Shown: in pieces, positions 24,364 to 34,740 of the stretch
How the letters are laid out: every line of letters starts with the position of its first letter
Numbering within the stretch: position 1 is the stretch's first letter
From: Bacillus mesophilus
Lineage (GTDB): Bacteria > Bacillota > Bacilli > Bacillales > SA4
NCBI RefSeq assembly: GCF_011008845.1
Contig: NZ_JAAIWM010000007.1
Span: 1 to 64,000, forward strand
DNA: 64,000 nucleotides
Reading direction: 5' to 3'
Notes under the pieces: generated by a model
What the model was told of the DNA's origin: nothing
The model's database searches: none
The model's input: only the letters and a program-made list of their open reading frames with translations
Made by a program: the position numbers and the translations under genes

Positions 24364-25893
24364 TTATGTTGCTGAATAATCAAACAGATTGCCAGTATCG
24401 TCTTGTATTAGTTCCTGTGCGGTGATTCTGGCGGATAACAGCACGATTGGAACACCAGCGCCAGGATGTGTACTGCTTCCGGTAAAGTACAAGTTTTCAC
24501 AATGGCTGGCCTTGCTTTGCGGACGATAGTGGTTACTTTGTTTCAGGATTGGCTGCAAGCCAAACGTCGCGCCATTATAGGCATTGAATTTCGAGCTAAA
24601 ATCGAGTGGTGTTGTATGCGTTTCGGTGACAATTTCATCTTCAATGTTTTCAAAACCACGGATTTTCTTTAATTCATTTAAAATGTAACTGCGATAATAC
24701 GAAATGGTTTCTTCGTTCCATTCATAGTTTGCTGTCGCTATATCTGATACAGGCATCAGGATATACAATCCATCTTTTCCTTCAGGTGCAAGGGAAGGAT
24801 CCATTTTTGAAGCGATATATACATAAAAGGAGGCATTCGTTAGCTTCTTCCCATCAAAAATATCTTTGAGATTCTGATCAAGGTCTTCGTTGAAAATAAA
24901 ATTATGTACATGGTCAATTTCTTCATATTTACGGTCCATACCGAGATATAAAAGGAAACATGAACAAGAGTATTTCAGGCTATCTACCTTCTTATCGGTA
25001 TATTTTCCTTTGGCTGCCTTGTCTTTTACTAAATGCTTTATTGCATATGGGAAGTCTGCATTACACACCACATAATCCGAAGAGACTTTTTGTCCATCCA
25101 CAACAATCCCTTCCGCCTGGCGATTGTGAATGGAGATCTCCTGGACATCCCTTCCATAGTGAATGGTTCCTCCAAGTTCCTTAAAGAGCCGCTCCATGGC
25201 CAACGCCATCGTATACATACCGCCTTTTATAAACCATACTCCATATAGAAATTGAATCATCGGAATCATGGTGTAAAAAGAAGGACTGTTAAGAGGCGAA
25301 ATACCTATGTATAACGTTTGAAAACTAATCAGCTGTTTCAGCCGTTCATTCTTAATATATTTTCCTACAAACGAATCTGCTGTGTCGTAAGGTTTCAGTT
25401 TCATTGCTTTCTTCAACATTGCGAGGTTATAAAAATCAGATCTTTTGCGGAAAGGTCTTTGAAGAATGTGATGCTTTGCAATGATAAAGCGTTTGTATAT
25501 TTCATGCATATATTGAAAAAAACCTGCCGTATCCTCTTCGCTGATTGATTCAATCGTCTTTGTCAATTTGGTAAGGTCAGAGGAGATATCAAAAGGCTTG
25601 TCGGGAATATCACTGAAATAAGCCCGGTAAATCGGGTCCAATTTTTCCATTGGAATGTAATCATCCGGGTTGCGGCCGCATAGTTCAAATAGCTCCCGAT
25701 ATATTTCCGGCATCATTACAATGCTTGGCCCCAAATCAAATTTGTATCCCCCGTCTAGTTCAATCCGATTCATTTTGCCACCAGGTGTTAACCCTTTTTC
25801 ATAGATCTCCACCTGATAACCAGCGTGCTGTAGCCTTATGGCACTGGCAAGGCCCGCTACACCCGCTCCAACGACAATCACCTTCTTACTCAT
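24364..25893 (-). CDS. crtN: 4,4'-diapophytoene desaturase CrtN-like
   Basis: The 509-residue FAD enzyme opens with GAGVAGLASAIRLQHAGYQVEIYEKG and FDLGPSIVMMPE. It has FQTLYIGISPLNSPSFYTMIPMI-like central segments, FIKGGMYTMA, and the C-terminal flavin motif STHPGAGVPIVL. These landmarks match S. aureus CrtN more closely than the other three paralogues in the window. It would introduce double bonds into dehydrosqualene to give diaponeurosporene. GAGGGAC supports the start. A 348-base gap separates it from aldH upstream. Confidence 0.82.
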   Translation of the reverse strand: MSKKVIVVGAGVAGLASAIRLQHAGYQVEIYEKGLTPGGKMNRIELDGGYKFDLGPSIVMMPEIYRELFELCGRNPDDYIPMEKLDPIYRAYFSDIPDKPFDISSDLTKLTKTIESISEEDTAGFFQYMHEIYKRFIIAKHHILQRPFRKRSDFYNLAMLKKAMKLKPYDTADSFVGKYIKNERLKQLISFQTLYIGISPLNSPSFYTMIPMIQFLYGVWFIKGGMYTMALAMERLFKELGGTIHYGRDVQEISIHNRQAEGIVVDGQKVSSDYVVCNADFPYAIKHLVKDKAAKGKYTDKKVDSLKYSCSCFLLYLGMDRKYEEIDHVHNFIFNEDLDQNLKDIFDGKKLTNASFYVYIASKMDPSLAPEGKDGLYILMPVSDIATANYEWNEETISYYRSYILNELKKIRGFENIEDEIVTETHTTPLDFSSKFNAYNGATFGLQPILKQSNHYRPQSKASHCENLYFTGSSTHPGAGVPIVLLSARITAQELIQDDTGNLFDYSAT

Positions 25894-26241
25894 GTAAAGT
25901 CCCTCATTTCCAAAGGCTCTTTTCTAAAAGATTGTTGCATTCCCTCGATTTTAGCTATTAACTTAAGTGGTTCTACTTGTTTACGTACTGAACAGAAAAG
26001 AGCGACTCTCTTCATGTATAGTAGAATCTTAAAACTACAGGGAGAATCCGGATTTTGGGATTCTTATAAAAACAACCATTTATACAAAAACAGCCTTTTC
26101 AAATATTCTGCTACAATTCTTACCAAGTCTGAGGTAATGGCCGCATGCAAGTAAATACATCTATAACATTGATCTTATGTACAGGAAGGGAAACCAGCTT
26201 GGTGTCACCCTTATATACGCACAATTGTGTTCAATCACCTA
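25894..26241 (-). other. Intergenic gap between aldH and crtN with a 10-bp inverted repeat
   Basis: GCTCTTTTCT at 25916-25925 and AGAAAAGAGC at 25994-26003 are exact inverted repeats 68 bases apart, just upstream of crtN. The remainder holds no gene I can support on either strand. A separate crtN promoter or RNA leader is possible. Confidence 0.4.
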
Positions 26242-27633
26242 TTACAGCAGCCACTTTCTTAATACTTTCAATGCTTTCATGTTTCGGTCGGAATACGGTG
26301 GGAATTTACCTTGAAAACGCAGGTAATGATAGGTTTGGTACTCTGTTTTTTCATAACTAAAAGCTAGAAAACCAGCTTTTCCGTGATAAGCACCGTATCC
26401 GCTGCTTCCAACCCCTCCAAATGCGATATGGGGACTCGCGGCATGATGGATCACTTGGTTGACGCTGATGGTTGGTGAACGCATATGTTCCTTGAACCGT
26501 TGAATATGATTCTTGTTTTTACTGAATATATACCCCGTCAGTGAATCACGCTGAAGTGTGCCACTGGATAACAACGTTTTTAAGTCTGTATAAGGAATGA
26601 CAGGAAGAACCGGACCGAAAATTTCCTCCTGCAGAATTGAACTATCGGGTTTGATATCCGTTACCACGGTCGGAGCGATGAACCGATCATTTTGATCATG
26701 CGTACCTCCATGCCGGACAATCCCCTGTCCGATCAACTCAACCATCTTTTGAAAATGGGCATCAGTACAGATTCGACCATAATCCCCGCTCTCCTCTGGC
26801 CGATCTCCATAGAAAGCCGAAACCGAAGCTGAAATCTCATCCAGCGTTTTCTCATAAATGGATTCATGGACAAAAAGGGTATCCGGTGCAATACAGGTTT
26901 GTCCCGCATTAAGGAATTTACCCCAGACGATTTCCCTAATGGCAGTTTTGGAATAACCTGTTTCATCCATGATACATGGGTTTTTCCCACCGAGTTCGAG
27001 TATCACCGGTGTGAGCTGTTTAGCTGCCTGTTCTGCCACAGCTTTCCCAGTCTTCGTGCTGCCTGTAAAAAAGATTAGGTCAAAAGGGGCTGAAGTTAAC
27101 TCACTCGCGGTTTGTGCATCTCCCGTCACAACGTGTAATTGTTCGGGAGGAAATGTCTGATTGATGATTTCTTTTAACAGTTCCGCCGTTGCCGGTGCAT
27201 GTTCAGATGGCTTGATCACGCAGCGGTTTCCCGAGGCAATTGCACCAATGGTAGGCATCAAGGTCAGCTGAACTGGATAATTCCAAGAACCGATGATGAG
27301 TACACTGCCATATGGATGCCTCATTCTTTTGATAGCTTCCACATATCCTAGTTTAAGATGCTGGGACCGGACAGGCCGATCCCATTTTGCTAGATGCTTG
27401 CATACATACTCGATTTCATTTAATAGAACGGCGATTTCAGATGAAAAGGATTCGAATACCGGTTTTCCCAAATCTGAATGAAGGGCTGTGGTCAAGGCCG
27501 CTTCGTGCTCCAAAATAATGGATTTCAGCTTTAACAGCTGTTTTTTACGTGCTTCAAGTGAAGGCCTTCCCGTGGAAAACAGTTCTTCCTTCTGCCTTTC
27601 CGGTAGTGTCTTCAGAAAATCATTGTCATGCAT
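26242..27633 (-). CDS. aldH: Aldehyde dehydrogenase AldH-like (carotenoid aldehyde oxidation)
   Basis: The start at 27633 follows AGAGGGATTC and overlaps crtP by eight bases, implying coupling. The 463-residue protein has [29 protein letters not shown] with the active-site Glu, and [10 protein letters not shown] with the catalytic Cys. Its C-terminus ([23 protein letters not shown]) matches the membrane-associated short-form class 3 ALDHs. S. aureus AldH converts the carotenoid aldehyde to the acid with NAD, and gene order beside crtP supports that role here. Confidence 0.85.
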   Translation of the reverse strand: MHDNDFLKTLPERQKEELFSTGRPSLEARKKQLLKLKSIILEHEAALTTALHSDLGKPVFESFSSEIAVLLNEIEYVCKHLAKWDRPVRSQHLKLGYVEAIKRMRHPYGSVLIIGSWNYPVQLTLMPTIGAIASGNRCVIKPSEHAPATAELLKEIINQTFPPEQLHVVTGDAQTASELTSAPFDLIFFTGSTKTGKAVAEQAAKQLTPVILELGGKNPCIMDETGYSKTAIREIVWGKFLNAGQTCIAPDTLFVHESIYEKTLDEISASVSAFYGDRPEESGDYGRICTDAHFQKMVELIGQGIVRHGGTHDQNDRFIAPTVVTDIKPDSSILQEEIFGPVLPVIPYTDLKTLLSSGTLQRDSLTGYIFSKNKNHIQRFKEHMRSPTISVNQVIHHAASPHIAFGGVGSSGYGAYHGKAGFLAFSYEKTEYQTYHYLRFQGKFPPYSDRNMKALKVLRKWLL

Positions 27634-29122
27634 GTAATGAATCCCTCTGAACGATTTTCTCACTTACGAGCTGGCCGCTTAAGGTGACCATCGGCATTCC
27701 GCCGCCCGGGTTTACGGTTCCACCGACAAAATATAGATTGTCATAGCGTTCACTTTGTTTCGGATGCTTGAATCCTTTATTTTTATTACGGTCTGACACT
27801 GTTCCATAGATGGCACCTCGGTCGGAGCCATACATCCTTCTTATATCCTCCGGTGTCCATAAATCCTTTGTCACGATATTCTCCCGTAAATCGTGTAATC
27901 CCATTTTTTCTAATTTGATGAGGACCCGCTCAGCGAATTGTTCATAGTCCTGCTGCGTGAACGGTTTCTCGTCCCGAATATATGGAATATGTGGCAGTAC
28001 TTTTATGTTTTCATGTCCTTCTGGAGCCTGCGCTGGATCTGTTTTATTAACGTTGACCAAATAAATAACTGGATCTTCCGGCAGTTCATGACGATGGAAG
28101 ATAGATTGCATTTGCTGCTTCATATTTTCTGCGAAAAAGAAATTATGATGGCGCAGCTGTGGATAGCTCTTTTTCACGCCCAAATGCATGACGAGACCAG
28201 AGCTAGCTGGTTCGAATTTCTTCTTTAATTTGTTCACATAACGGCTGTCTTCCTCCAGTAATCGTTCGTAAACCGGGATCACTTCCATATTAGAAACAAA
28301 GTAATCTGCTGTTAGCTTTGTTCCGTCTTCCAAGACAGCTCCTGTAATTTCGCCGTTCTTTTTTTCAAGCTTAATAATTGTCTTGCCCAGGTGGAACTGG
28401 ACACCCACTTCGTTAGCAAGCTTCACCAAGCCGTCCGCCAGTTTATTCAAACCGCCGGGTACATACCATACACCTTGATCATGCTGCATGTAGATCATCA
28501 TGTTCAAGACGGCAGGTGCATCGTAAGGGGACGAACCCACGTACTTGATAAAGTACGAAAGCATATCACGGAACTGGTCATTACTGATCCGTCTATCAAT
28601 CGCTCCATGAACGGTAGAAAACAGATCAAAGTTCTTTATAGCAGAGAACAGGCCCGTATGTTTCATGATTTCTCTCGTTCGATCAACGCCATGCTGAAAA
28701 TAGGTTTTATCCGTCATATCATAAATTCTTTTCGAATAATTAAGTAGATCCTGATATTCACTCATATCCTTTTCACTCAGGGATGGGTTCTTTTCTTGCA
28801 TCTCCTTCAGATCTTCATATAAGTCTATGATATTTCCATCCGGGAAAAAGGAGCGCCATTGGTGATCTAACTTTTCAATCTGGACATAGTCCTTCATGGA
28901 TTTCCCACTTGCAGCAAACAATTTTTCAAAAATTTGAGGCATCGTGAGGATGGATGGGCCCAAATCAAAACCGAAACCATCCTGATCTAGTCGGTTCAGC
29001 TTTCCTCCAATATGATCATTTTTTTCATATAAAGAGACATCGTATCCGGCCTGCGCAAGTGAAATCGCAGCCGACAGTCCACCAAGTCCTCCACCAATCA
29101 CTAGTACGTTTTTATTTTTCAT
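27626..29122 (-). CDS. crtP: Diaponeurosporene/diapolycopene oxygenase CrtP-like
   Basis: The 498-residue FAD protein has [85 protein letters not shown] and [17 protein letters not shown]. These segments run parallel to S. aureus CrtP over the whole length. That enzyme oxidises a terminal methyl group of the C30 carotenoid to the aldehyde. AAGGGG supports the start. It heads the downstream block and is followed directly by aldH, whose substrate it would supply. Confidence 0.88.
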   Translation of the reverse strand: MKNKNVLVIGGGLGGLSAAISLAQAGYDVSLYEKNDHIGGKLNRLDQDGFGFDLGPSILTMPQIFEKLFAASGKSMKDYVQIEKLDHQWRSFFPDGNIIDLYEDLKEMQEKNPSLSEKDMSEYQDLLNYSKRIYDMTDKTYFQHGVDRTREIMKHTGLFSAIKNFDLFSTVHGAIDRRISNDQFRDMLSYFIKYVGSSPYDAPAVLNMMIYMQHDQGVWYVPGGLNKLADGLVKLANEVGVQFHLGKTIIKLEKKNGEITGAVLEDGTKLTADYFVSNMEVIPVYERLLEEDSRYVNKLKKKFEPASSGLVMHLGVKKSYPQLRHHNFFFAENMKQQMQSIFHRHELPEDPVIYLVNVNKTDPAQAPEGHENIKVLPHIPYIRDEKPFTQQDYEQFAERVLIKLEKMGLHDLRENIVTKDLWTPEDIRRMYGSDRGAIYGTVSDRNKNKGFKHPKQSERYDNLYFVGGTVNPGGGMPMVTLSGQLVSEKIVQRDSLHA

Positions 29123-29282
29123 CTGTTAATATTTCCCCTTCCTCAAATAAAGTTGCTGTTCACTGCAGTATTGATTTGGACCATTTTTTCTTTAGTAAAA
29201 TCGTTCAGTTTGGTTATGCCATTGTTCCTTACAACGTTAAGTATGCCTCTGTAAATAGGAGCAGACTGATTGAGGAGGTACT

Positions 29283-30170
29283 TCAACTTCCATTGGATTC
29301 TGCCACTTCTCTGATTTTCGATGCGACTAGTTTCCACGCCTCTTCTGCTCTTTCTTTTGGGCCTAGATGGGTAAAAGCATGTTTACAGTCTCTGAAGATC
29401 TCTTCTTGAACGTTTACCCCAGCTGCTTTTAATTTTTGAGAATAACTTTCGGCTTCCGGCCTGAATGCATCGTGCTCCGCTATGAGAATAAGGGCAGAAG
29501 CTAAGGTGCCACTCACCTCAGCACGAACAGGGGAAGCGAGAGGATGCTCCGCTTGTCCATTGTCAGGTACGTAGCACATGTTCAAAAAATGTGCGACTTG
29601 AGGATATCGGGCACGCCACTTATCCGGTTCGGGTTTATTGGCATGAGGAGTAGCGAAATCCAGCATCGGGCAGGACAGCACTTGGAGCAGTGGCTGACTT
29701 TCCCCTTTCTCTTCTAAGAAGAGACAGAGGGCTGCTGCTATATTTGCCCCTGAACTCTGTCCGCCAACCATCATTTTTTCCGCATTAATATTCAACTCAT
29801 CGGCTCTTCTCTTGATCCATTGCAGAATGTCATAACCCTGTTCAATCGGCTTGGGAAAAGGGTACTCTGGTGCTTTCGCATAATCGACATTAACCACTAC
29901 ACATTCTGCCTGATTGGCCAGGTAGCGGCAATAAGGATCATCCATCTCTTTTTCATGCATGATGAACGCTCCACCATGAAAATTAATATAGACAGGTAAA
30001 TTTTTTTGTTGTGCTTCCAAGGGATAGTACAATGAAATATTAGTAGGTTGAACAGATGTTTCAACTACCACATCTTTTTTCATTTTCACTTGCTGAAAAG
30101 GAAGCATAGGTGTCTTTTTTGCTTCATTAGGAAGGAGACGCAGTAATTTTGCAATCATAACAGTGAACAT
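29283..30170 (-). CDS. Alpha/beta hydrolase (hormone-sensitive lipase type)
   Basis: The 295-residue protein has the oxyanion motif FHGGAF, the nucleophile elbow GGQSSGAN (Ser), and a late HAFTH catalytic His. These define the alpha/beta hydrolase-3 esterase family. The oxyanion HGG-A replaces the usual HGGG. GAGGTTACACTT supports the start. Its place among the carotenoid genes suggests action on a glycosyl or acyl carotenoid ester, or a replacement for the missing crtO acyltransferase; there is no direct evidence. It is separated from crtP by 160 bases. Confidence 0.82.
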   Translation of the reverse strand: MFTVMIAKLLRLLPNEAKKTPMLPFQQVKMKKDVVVETSVQPTNISLYYPLEAQQKNLPVYINFHGGAFIMHEKEMDDPYCRYLANQAECVVVNVDYAKAPEYPFPKPIEQGYDILQWIKRRADELNINAEKMMVGGQSSGANIAAALCLFLEEKGESQPLLQVLSCPMLDFATPHANKPEPDKWRARYPQVAHFLNMCYVPDNGQAEHPLASPVRAEVSGTLASALILIAEHDAFRPEAESYSQKLKAAGVNVQEEIFRDCKHAFTHLGPKERAEEAWKLVASKIREVAESNGS

Positions 30171-30316
30171 AAGTGTAACCTCACTTTTTTAACATTTTAA
30201 CTAGATTCAAACATATGTATACTCCTACAATCACTGCTAGTATCCAGGAAGCAAAAATGGTAATGGTGGCACTCCCATTGTTTTTGATAGATTATATGAT
30301 TTGTCACCCCAAAAAA

Positions 30317-31234
30317 TCATTTGATTTCTAACATATGATTCAAAGATTGAGAAAGGTGAATAAACTCTAGCTTCCTTTTACTTTTTGACATATATTCTAT
30401 TGCCCCAGGTCCCCCTAGGTAGAAATCAGTTTTTTCGCAGGTTCCTGCGAATTGGTCTAATTTGAACAGGGCATCAGGATCCTGTTCGAACGGGGTCGTG
30501 GTGGTTGCTGATAGGACGACACGATCTGGAAGGAGCTTTTGAACCGTGTTTTCAATAGAGCCTTGGGCGGGCGTTGCTCCGATTAACACGGTTTTCCATC
30601 CCTTTACCATTGCCTGCAAAAGAATGAGCATGACCGGAATTTCGTGCTTTTCGTGTGGAAGACATGCCCCTAGTAAGGTTGGTGCTTCTTTTCGAACAAT
30701 AAAATTTCTACGAAGTTCAATCAGAAAATCTCTCAACGTCATACTCGCGATGGCTTCCTGATACTCCTCCCATTCTCCTGTTTCCCACCTGTTTCCCATC
30801 TCAAGTAAAAAAGGAAAGGCAACTGAATGGATAAAATACTCTAGTCCTTTCTCATGATAAGCCTGTTGAAAAATATAGTTCATCCCGGCTTCATGACAAC
30901 CCGTGCCTTCCTTTATTAGTTCGATTACATAATCATTAGTCGCTTGAGGTTGTGACTTCGTTTGTCCAGCAGGAATTACCGGTGTTGGTTCTGGTTTAGG
31001 TTCAATTTTGTCAATCAGTAAGACAGCCTGCTTCACCGAGTACCCTTGTTCTGTTAACCCTTTTACAGAAAGGATTTTGTTTACATCAGCTTCTGTGTAG
31101 ACTCTGTATCCATTTTCAAGTCGCTCAGGAATGACAATTTGATACCGTTCCTCCCATTTCCGAATGACGAGCTTGGACAAACCTGTTATTTCAGAAACTT
31201 GCTGAATGAAATGTAAAGGTTTTTCTATATTCAT
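30317..31234 (-). CDS. MerR-family regulator with cobalamin-binding domain (LitR/CarH-like)
   Basis: The 305-residue protein has an N-terminal MerR helix-turn-helix (residues 10-75, ITGLSKLVIRKWEERY, ENGYRVYTEADV), a Pro-rich linker (78-96), a four-helix cap (about 100-178) and a Rossmann B12 domain (180-295). The Glu195-x-His197 site keeps the lower axial ligand of CarH. The Trp150-x9-Glu160 motif is present, but the following residue is Ala161 where CarH has His. CarH/LitR repress carotenoid genes in the dark and release DNA when light breaks the Co-C bond of adenosylcobalamin. Its position suggests it controls the crt operon. Confidence 0.88.
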   Translation of the reverse strand: MNIEKPLHFIQQVSEITGLSKLVIRKWEERYQIVIPERLENGYRVYTEADVNKILSVKGLTEQGYSVKQAVLLIDKIEPKPEPTPVIPAGQTKSQPQATNDYVIELIKEGTGCHEAGMNYIFQQAYHEKGLEYFIHSVAFPFLLEMGNRWETGEWEEYQEAIASMTLRDFLIELRRNFIVRKEAPTLLGACLPHEKHEIPVMLILLQAMVKGWKTVLIGATPAQGSIENTVQKLLPDRVVLSATTTTPFEQDPDALFKLDQFAGTCEKTDFYLGGPGAIEYMSKSKRKLEFIHLSQSLNHMLEIK

Positions 31235-31345
31235 GGTTAAACATACCTTTCTTTAGAGCATGGGAAAGACTAGACATACTTTAACCATCCCTTTCGTTGC
31301 ACCGGACATTGATCTCAAGCTTTTCTTCGGATAGGTTTCTTACCA

Positions 31346-32386
31346 CTAGGATCCCACTCGCTTTATGGATGAAGTGTTCTTCAACTCGTTTAGGGAAGCA
31401 GCCCCAATGCTAAACATGGCAGCCTTTAATTCGTACTCTGTTTGAGTAAAACGGTCGATTAATGCCTTTTCCGACGTTACCGCTTCTGCAAGAATGGATC
31501 TGCCAAAGCCAGCAAGATCGGCACCTAGCGCAATCGCCTTTGCTGCTTCTACTCCATTGTTTAGCCCGCCACTAGCAATGAGCGTTCCGGTACTTTCATT
31601 TTGTTTTATATCAAGAAGGCACTCTGACGTTGGAATCCCTAAGCCACTAATTGCTTCAGCCACTGCTCGTTTTAACGGATCAGTGGAGCGAAGTTTTTCG
31701 ACCTGACTCCAGTTCGTTCCGCCTGCACCAGCCACATCTATGAATGTTATGCCTATATCAAATAGTCGCCCGGCCAACTTGCCATTAATTCCCCATCCTA
31801 CCTCTTTCACACCGATTGGAAGGTGAAAGGATTGACATAGCTCTTCTATTTTTTGAAATAACCCACGGAAGTTTGTATTTCCTTCAGGCTGAATGAGTTC
31901 CTGTAGACTATTTAAATGTAGAACTAAGGCATCAGCTTCTACTAAATCTACAATTTTTTTGCATTCGTCAACGCCGAAGCCATAATTAAGCTGCACAGCC
32001 CCCACATTCGCAATAATCGGAATGCTCGGTGCATATTTTCGTACTTGAAAGGTATAGGCTCTTTCAGGATCTTCGACGGCAGCTCTTCCTGATCCTACAG
32101 CGAATGACCACCCTTTTTCTTCTGCTGCGATGGCAAGGTTCTGGTTAATGGTCATCGCCTTTTCAGTTCCTCCGGTCATTGAGCTAATGAGAAATGGAGT
32201 CGCCACTTTCTTTTCAAGAAAAGAAGTCTCCACGTTAATGTCTGTAAAATCTACTTCGGGAAGAGCTTGGTGGATAAATGAAAACTGCTCGAAGCCTGTT
32301 GTGATTCCTCTTCCGTTCACATCGTCATTCAGACAAATTTGAATATGATCTGCTTTTCTCTTGTTTACATCATCACGTTGATTCAA
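31346..32386 (-). CDS. fni: Type 2 isopentenyl-diphosphate delta-isomerase
   Basis: The 346-residue FMN enzyme starts at a TTG behind AAAGGAGGGAG. Signatures include [45 protein letters not shown], and the FMN phosphate loop [24 protein letters not shown]. It interconverts IPP and DMAPP, supplying the allylic primer for farnesyl diphosphate and hence the C30 backbone. It is in line with crtM, 48 bases downstream. Full family length; no anomaly. Confidence 0.95.
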   Translation of the reverse strand: MNQRDDVNKRKADHIQICLNDDVNGRGITTGFEQFSFIHQALPEVDFTDINVETSFLEKKVATPFLISSMTGGTEKAMTINQNLAIAAEEKGWSFAVGSGRAAVEDPERAYTFQVRKYAPSIPIIANVGAVQLNYGFGVDECKKIVDLVEADALVLHLNSLQELIQPEGNTNFRGLFQKIEELCQSFHLPIGVKEVGWGINGKLAGRLFDIGITFIDVAGAGGTNWSQVEKLRSTDPLKRAVAEAISGLGIPTSECLLDIKQNESTGTLIASGGLNNGVEAAKAIALGADLAGFGRSILAEAVTSEKALIDRFTQTEYELKAAMFSIGAASLNELKNTSSIKRVGS

Positions 32387-32434
32387 TGATCTCCCTCCTT
32401 TTCACGTTGTTATGAATTTTGGCCTTTTACATGA

Positions 32435-33298
32435 TTAAGCTTCAATCGATTGGTCAACACCCTCTAAAGCACTTTGGAGGGTCGTTACGTAGATTGCCTT
32501 TTTCTTTTTATCACTGACAACAGCTCGTTTTGTATAAACTTGATATTCATTCATTTTGACCGCTTCCATAATAGCAGCATAATAGTTGGATGCCAGTTTA
32601 ATTGAAAACGCACTTTCAGTTGGATAGGATTCAATGTCTGATAATCCTTCTTCAAACCAACTCCATGCAAGGTCCATCAGTCCATTGATCATTTTTTTAA
32701 ACGTAAAATTTACGGTCATCTCTTCAAATTCAGTATGGGTATATTGATACGTAGCCAACCATTCATCTGGAATATATCGGCGGTTTCTATTTAAATCCTC
32801 CCCAACATCCCTAATAATGTTGACAATTTGCATCGCTTTACCGAGCTGAATTCCTGCCTGTTGCACGTCTAGTGTCGGTGAATCATGAAGAACCGGTAGA
32901 AGCATTTCGCCAACAGAGCCCGCTACTTTTTCACAATACACTTCTAATTGATCCATTGATTGGTAGTGTGTGAGCGATAAGTCCATTCGTTGACCTGACA
33001 TTTGCTTTAAAAAGGGTTCTTTACTAATTGGAAAGTTGTCAAACAGCCATCTTAGAGAAGGCCAAATAAAGTGTCCTTCTGCTTGATCAAGATGTTGAAA
33101 ATGATACTCTAGCTCCTCAAGTGTAAAGGGTGAATGTTCTGGTTCGTCCACAGAGTCATCTATTAATCTACAAAATGCGTAAATGACATACACGGCTTCT
33201 TTTCTTGGGGAAGGTAGAAAACGAAAAGCCTCGTAAAAACTAGCAGAGCCTTTCTTCATCATTTTTTCACATTCTAGAATCAGTTTAGAATCAATCAT
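32435..33298 (-). CDS. crtM: Dehydrosqualene/phytoene synthase CrtM-type
   Basis: The 287-residue trans-prenyltransferase has both Asp-rich Mg sites: DDSVDEP (about residues 46-52) and NIIRDVGEDLNRNRRYIP (about 157-174). It also has GMQMDLS-like SGQRMDLSLTHY. It condenses two prenyl diphosphates head to head. With CrtN/CrtP partners of S. aureus type, the product is probably C30 dehydrosqualene, though C40 phytoene cannot be excluded by sequence alone. The gene overlaps the upstream desaturase by four bases (ATGA), showing translational coupling. It is the only synthase in the window. Confidence 0.9.
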   Translation of the reverse strand: MIDSKLILECEKMMKKGSASFYEAFRFLPSPRKEAVYVIYAFCRLIDDSVDEPEHSPFTLEELEYHFQHLDQAEGHFIWPSLRWLFDNFPISKEPFLKQMSGQRMDLSLTHYQSMDQLEVYCEKVAGSVGEMLLPVLHDSPTLDVQQAGIQLGKAMQIVNIIRDVGEDLNRNRRYIPDEWLATYQYTHTEFEEMTVNFTFKKMINGLMDLAWSWFEEGLSDIESYPTESAFSIKLASNYYAAIMEAVKMNEYQVYTKRAVVSDKKKKAIYVTTLQSALEGVDQSIEA

Positions 33299-34740
33299 GC
33301 TCCCAGCTCCTTTTTAATTAATTCGCTTAAAATACGTGCCCCTTGAAGAACAATCGGCACCCCACCTCCTGGATGAACAGAGGCACCCACACTATACAGG
33401 CGTTCAATGTTGTATGGAGACAGTTGAGGTCTGAATCCTCCTGACTGAAACAGAGTCGGAGCAATTCCAAAGCTTCCGCCTTGAAAGAGACCGTCCTTTA
33501 TAGCATCTTTTGGTGTACGAATCTCCATCCAACTGATTGATTCTCGTAAACCGGTAAAATGTCTCTGTTCTGCTTTTTCAAGAACCTTCTCAACAAGAGC
33601 TGGTGCTTCTTTTTCCCAATCAATCTCATCACCAGAAGGTACCGGAATGAGAACGTAAAGAACACTTTCTCCTGGAGGTGCTGCCTCTTCATCTAAGGCG
33701 ATTGGATTAAAGATGTAAAAGGAAGGATCCTCAGGTAGTTGTTTTGTTTTGAACACTTGGTTCATATTCTTTTCAAAGTGTTCGGGCAAGTAAAATTGGT
33801 GAGCTTTCATTTCTGGAAAGCGCTTCTCCACTCCTAGATAAACGAGCACACAGCCTGATGAAGCCTTATAGCGTTTCTTCCGTTCACTTGTGTTGATCAT
33901 CGGATATAAATTTGGGAAATCACCATTAAAAACGACTGCGTCAAAACGGTAATCTTTGTTGTTCACGACTAATCCTTTGCACACCTTCTGTTCAATTTGA
34001 AGGTGCTCTACCTTTGCTTCGGTATGAATCTTGATTCCCATTCGTTTACAGGCTTTCTCTAAAACTGGTATTAGACTGTAATAGCCACCCTTTAGATACC
34101 AGATTCCAAAAGCATGCTCACTATAGGCGACCAATCCATACAATCCTGGTACCTCTAATGGAGAACCGCCAATGTATAGAGATTGTAAGGAATATGCCTC
34201 TTGAAGCTTTGAATGTGAGAAATAGGAAGCATTAAAGCTCTTCAAGTCTTTATAAGCCTTTGAATCTGCTAAAAGTTTCATATTCTCGAGTGTTAGAAAA
34301 TCTCGTTTTCTTTTAAAGCTCTTGCTTAGAAAGGCTTTCATCCCTAGACGATACACTTTTGACATGTCAGATAGATAACGAAGAAAGTCATCTGACTCGC
34401 CTGGGAACAGTCTTTCTATTTCGGCTAGCTGGGTAGGTAAATCTCGGTACTTCGTATAAGAGGTTCCATCATTAAAATGAATATCGTAAAGTGGGTCGCA
34501 CGGAATGAGCTCCAATTCTTCTTCTGGTATCCCAGCTTCCTGAAGGATTTCCTTCAATAAATCTGGTAAAAGAACAATGGTGGGTCCTTGGTCAATTCGG
34601 TACCGGTCATTTCCTTGAGATGTTAATCTACCTCCTAAAAAAGCCTCTTTCTCAAATATGGTGACAGAGTTTCCTTGCTTTGCTAGTAACAGCGCCGTTA
34701 CAAGTCCACCCACTCCTGCTCCTACAATTCCTATTTCCAT
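33295..34740 (-). CDS. Phytoene desaturase-family FAD enzyme (CrtN-type paralogue)
   Basis: The 481-residue protein starts with GIVGAGVGGLVTALLLAKQGNSVTIFEK and has FRIDQGPTIVLLPD-like and LQSLYIGGSPLEVPGLYGLVAY segments. The C-terminal flavin motif is ASVHPGGGVPIVLQGARIL. AGGAGACG gives the ATG at 34740. It overlaps the previous gene by 10 bases and crtM by four, so it is in the core operon. It is more divergent from S. aureus CrtN than the 24.4-25.9 kb copy; desaturase or oxidase activity cannot be told apart by eye. Confidence 0.85.
   Translation of the reverse strand: MEIGIVGAGVGGLVTALLLAKQGNSVTIFEKEAFLGGRLTSQGNDRYRIDQGPTIVLLPDLLKEILQEAGIPEEELELIPCDPLYDIHFNDGTSYTKYRDLPTQLAEIERLFPGESDDFLRYLSDMSKVYRLGMKAFLSKSFKRKRDFLTLENMKLLADSKAYKDLKSFNASYFSHSKLQEAYSLQSLYIGGSPLEVPGLYGLVAYSEHAFGIWYLKGGYYSLIPVLEKACKRMGIKIHTEAKVEHLQIEQKVCKGLVVNNKDYRFDAVVFNGDFPNLYPMINTSERKKRYKASSGCVLVYLGVEKRFPEMKAHQFYLPEHFEKNMNQVFKTKQLPEDPSFYIFNPIALDEEAAPPGESVLYVLIPVPSGDEIDWEKEAPALVEKVLEKAEQRHFTGLRESISWMEIRTPKDAIKDGLFQGGSFGIAPTLFQSGGFRPQLSPYNIERLYSVGASVHPGGGVPIVLQGARILSELIKKELGA

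Noticed and set aside
28391..29409. Long plus-strand open frames opposite crtP and the hydrolase
   Set aside because: They lack ribosome sites and are antisense shadows of well-conserved minus-strand enzymes.
31235..31286. Inverted words GGTTAAACATAC and CATACTTTAACC upstream of the MerR-B12 gene as an autoregulatory operator
   Set aside because: The arms are 7 bp exact and 38 bases apart, without resemblance to the operator at 36305; too weak to list.
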